This document shows, piece by piece, positions 62,530 to 64,000 of a stretch of DNA of 64,000 bases. The translations under genes and the position numbers were made by a program. The number at the start of each line of letters is the position of its first letter. Positions within the stretch are counted from its first letter, which is position 1. Below the pieces are notes generated by a model. That model saw only the letters and a program-made list of their open reading frames with translations, was not told the origin of the DNA and did no database searches. The stretch comes from Brumimicrobium sp964585545. Lineage in GTDB: Bacteria; Bacteroidota; Bacteroidia; Flavobacteriales_D; Crocinitomicaceae. The DNA is taken from assembly GCA_964585545.1 (NCBI GenBank), contig CAZPDT010000001.1, positions 179,552 through 243,551 of the forward strand, in the 5' to 3' direction.

Positions 62530-64000
62530 ATGAGACAAATCACATCAACAATCGTATTATTTTTTCTTCTTTTTATTATCCAGAAAGTTAATGCTCACTC
62601 CGTGCAAGTGGGTTATTGCACAAACTGTGCTGGAGATGTAAGAATATGGGTAGAGCATTGGCATGGAAATGAAAATCCAAACGGAACAACAATGACACTA
62701 GAAGTTACTGTAGGAGGTGTTACAACAAGCCATACTGGATCGCCAAACACCAGTGTCTTAAATGTTCCTAAAAACAGTTTGCCTTGTGCAAGTACAATTA
62801 CTATATTTGGAAGTTGTGCTGGAGAAGCGGACACATACAATGATTGGGTAGCATATGATTTTAATGGTTTACCGACAGGTGTGCCGATTAATATTAAAAT
62901 AATATCTGGCAACACTGTGTTTACCGAAGATGGTTGTAGTATGTACCCAGCTTCGACAGGTATTATTATCATTCCTCCACCACCATCTTATAACGACATA
63001 ACTGAATGTGACAGCCCTGGCAATACGATTGGTCCTATTGTCGGATCATCAAATAGCACCTGGACAAATGACAATCCCAGTATAGGATTACCTGCAAGTG
63101 GAACGGGTGATATTCCAGAGTTTACACCTAACCAAAGTCCTAATGTACAGACTGCACATATTTCGGTGACAAATGATTGTGGAACTTCTGACTTTACGAT
63201 AACAATCAATCCTTCTCCTACGGCTGACTTTACTGCTTTAGGAGTCCCAGGTTCACCCTTGTGCTTTGGAGAAACAACTGATTTTACCGATAATTCATCT
63301 ATGGCACTTTCTGGATTATCCGGTTGGCTATGGGACTTTGGTGATGGCTCTCCGCCGGGCACTACCCAAAACCCGTCTCATACTTATAGCGCCCCTGGTC
63401 AATATACTGTTAGTCTTACAGTAACGGATGTAGGATCCTGTTCTTCAACATTTTCGTTAGATGTTTTTGTTTCGCCTATTCCAGTGGCAGACTTTGATAT
63501 TAATTCGGTCTGTTTCAACGACAATACTGTAATTACTGATCAATCAACGGTAGACAATACAAATGGAGACAACATCACAAGTTGGGACTGGGATTTTGGA
63601 GATGGACAAACTGGAACAGGCTCTACTCCAAATCATCAATATAGCAGTGAGAACACCTATGATGTCACCCTATTGGTAACGACCAATAATGGATGTACAA
63701 ACTCTGTGACTCATACAACAGAAATTTACCCCAATCCAGTTCCCGATTTTACAGCAACCGCTGTATGTCTTACCAATGCCAATGATTTTACAGACCAGTC
63801 TTCAGTTTCGAACGCCTATACAACAAACACAATAACAACGTGGGATTGGGATTTTGATGATGGAAATACGAGTAATGCTCAAAATCCTTCTCATACTTAT
63901 GCTAGTGCAGGCGTTTACAATACAGAATTAACGGTTACTACAAACCACAATTGTGTCGCTTCAGTAACGGTTCCTGTAACAGTTTTTGACCCTCCTTTTG
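62530..64000 (+). CDS. PKD-domain surface protein, 5' part only
   Basis: An open frame from the ATG at 62530 runs past the right edge of the window (at least 490 codons). It has a signal peptide (MRQITSTIVLFFLLFIIQKVNA), a Cys-rich N-terminal domain with repeated VTVGG and CAGE pieces, and then three PKD domains in succession with WDFGDG, WDFGDG and WDFDDG cores at about residues 268, 354 and 440, each closing with HTY/HQY and VTLTV-type strands. Such proteins are typically large adhesins or gliding-related surface proteins exported by T9SS; its C-terminal sorting domain would lie outside the window. Confidence 0.9.
   Translation, partial: MRQITSTIVLFFLLFIIQKVNAHSVQVGYCTNCAGDVRIWVEHWHGNENPNGTTMTLEVTVGGVTTSHTGSPNTSVLNVPKNSLPCASTITIFGSCAGEADTYNDWVAYDFNGLPTGVPINIKIISGNTVFTEDGCSMYPASTGIIIIPPPPSYNDITECDSPGNTIGPIVGSSNSTWTNDNPSIGLPASGTGDIPEFTPNQSPNVQTAHISVTNDCGTSDFTITINPSPTADFTALGVPGSPLCFGETTDFTDNSSMALSGLSGWLWDFGDGSPPGTTQNPSHTYSAPGQYTVSLTVTDVGSCSSTFSLDVFVSPIPVADFDINSVCFNDNTVITDQSTVDNTNGDNITSWDWDFGDGQTGTGSTPNHQYSSENTYDVTLLVTTNNGCTNSVTHTTEIYPNPVPDFTATAVCLTNANDFTDQSSVSNAYTTNTITTWDWDFDDGNTSNAQNPSHTYASAGVYNTELTVTTNHNCVASVTVPVTVFDPPF

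Noticed and set aside
1..64000. CRISPR arrays, transposases, prophage genes, tRNA or rRNA genes
   Set aside because: None was seen on reading both strands; repeats present are short tandem or degenerate arrays without spacers.

Overview
The window is a 64 kb chromosomal stretch of an AT-rich member of the Bacteroidota, most likely a Flavobacteriales-type organism. The basis is protein-level: a type IX secretion (T9SS) sorting domain, a PorV/PorQ-family protein, TonB-dependent receptors with an N-terminal carboxypeptidase-regulatory-like domain, HYC_CC_PP, DUF4294 and DUF1573 proteins, a long NusB, an isolated atpD-atpC pair, Bacteroidota-type -7 boxes (TAnnTTTG) and mostly weak Shine-Dalgarno sequences. 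No tRNA, rRNA, CRISPR array, phage or transposase was seen. Both window edges cut genes: a P-type ATPase at the left and a PKD-repeat surface protein at the right.

Layout. 1-9.3 kb: metal P-type ATPase fragment, esterase lipoprotein, fabD, cmk, a lytic transglycosylase, an EI24-type membrane protein, a NUDIX hydrolase, two tandem CGHC thioredoxin-fold proteins, a repeat-bearing lipoprotein and a conserved unknown protein. 9.3-15 kb: a large lipoprotein, a probable stand-alone structured RNA (about 11258-11460), a putative porin and a T9SS cargo protein. 15-18.3 kb: a metal-linked locus (HYC_CC_PP protein, TonB-dependent receptor, HMA-domain lipoprotein). 18.4-26.2 kb: atpDC, then uppS-bamA-ompH-ompH-murI-gamma carbonic anhydrase, an envelope biogenesis run. 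26.4-35.5 kb: a three-gene unit of giant TonB receptor, 1408-residue secreted protein with a T9SS-like tail, and PorV/PorQ-family protein. 35.6-37.3 kb: greA, HIT protein, ruvC.

37.3-49.1 kb is the most interesting region: a nitrous-oxide respiration island. On the minus strand, in transcription order: two paralogous mono-haem cytochrome c lipoproteins, a polytopic membrane protein whose frame is broken at an A6 run, a response regulator fused to a CRP/FNR-type DNA-binding module, clade II-type nosZ with a lipoprotein signal, an accessory membrane protein, nosL, nosD, nosF and nosY. Divergent on the plus strand are a RIC/ScdA-type di-iron repair protein, an Rrf2 (NsrR-like) regulator and a 92-residue membrane protein. 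FNR-type palindromes (TGAT-N4-ATCA) lie about 100 bp before the starts of both nosZ and one cytochrome gene, suggesting that the fused regulator or another FNR-family protein co-controls them.

49.3-64 kb: tryptophan 2,3-dioxygenase, an AtoE-type fatty acid transporter, L-2-hydroxyglutarate oxidase, a small lipoprotein, DUF4294 protein, yajC, DUF1573 lipoprotein, nusB, a leucine-dehydrogenase-like enzyme, an ABC exporter, uvrA and the start of a PKD-domain surface protein. All functional calls rest on motifs read by eye; no database search was possible.
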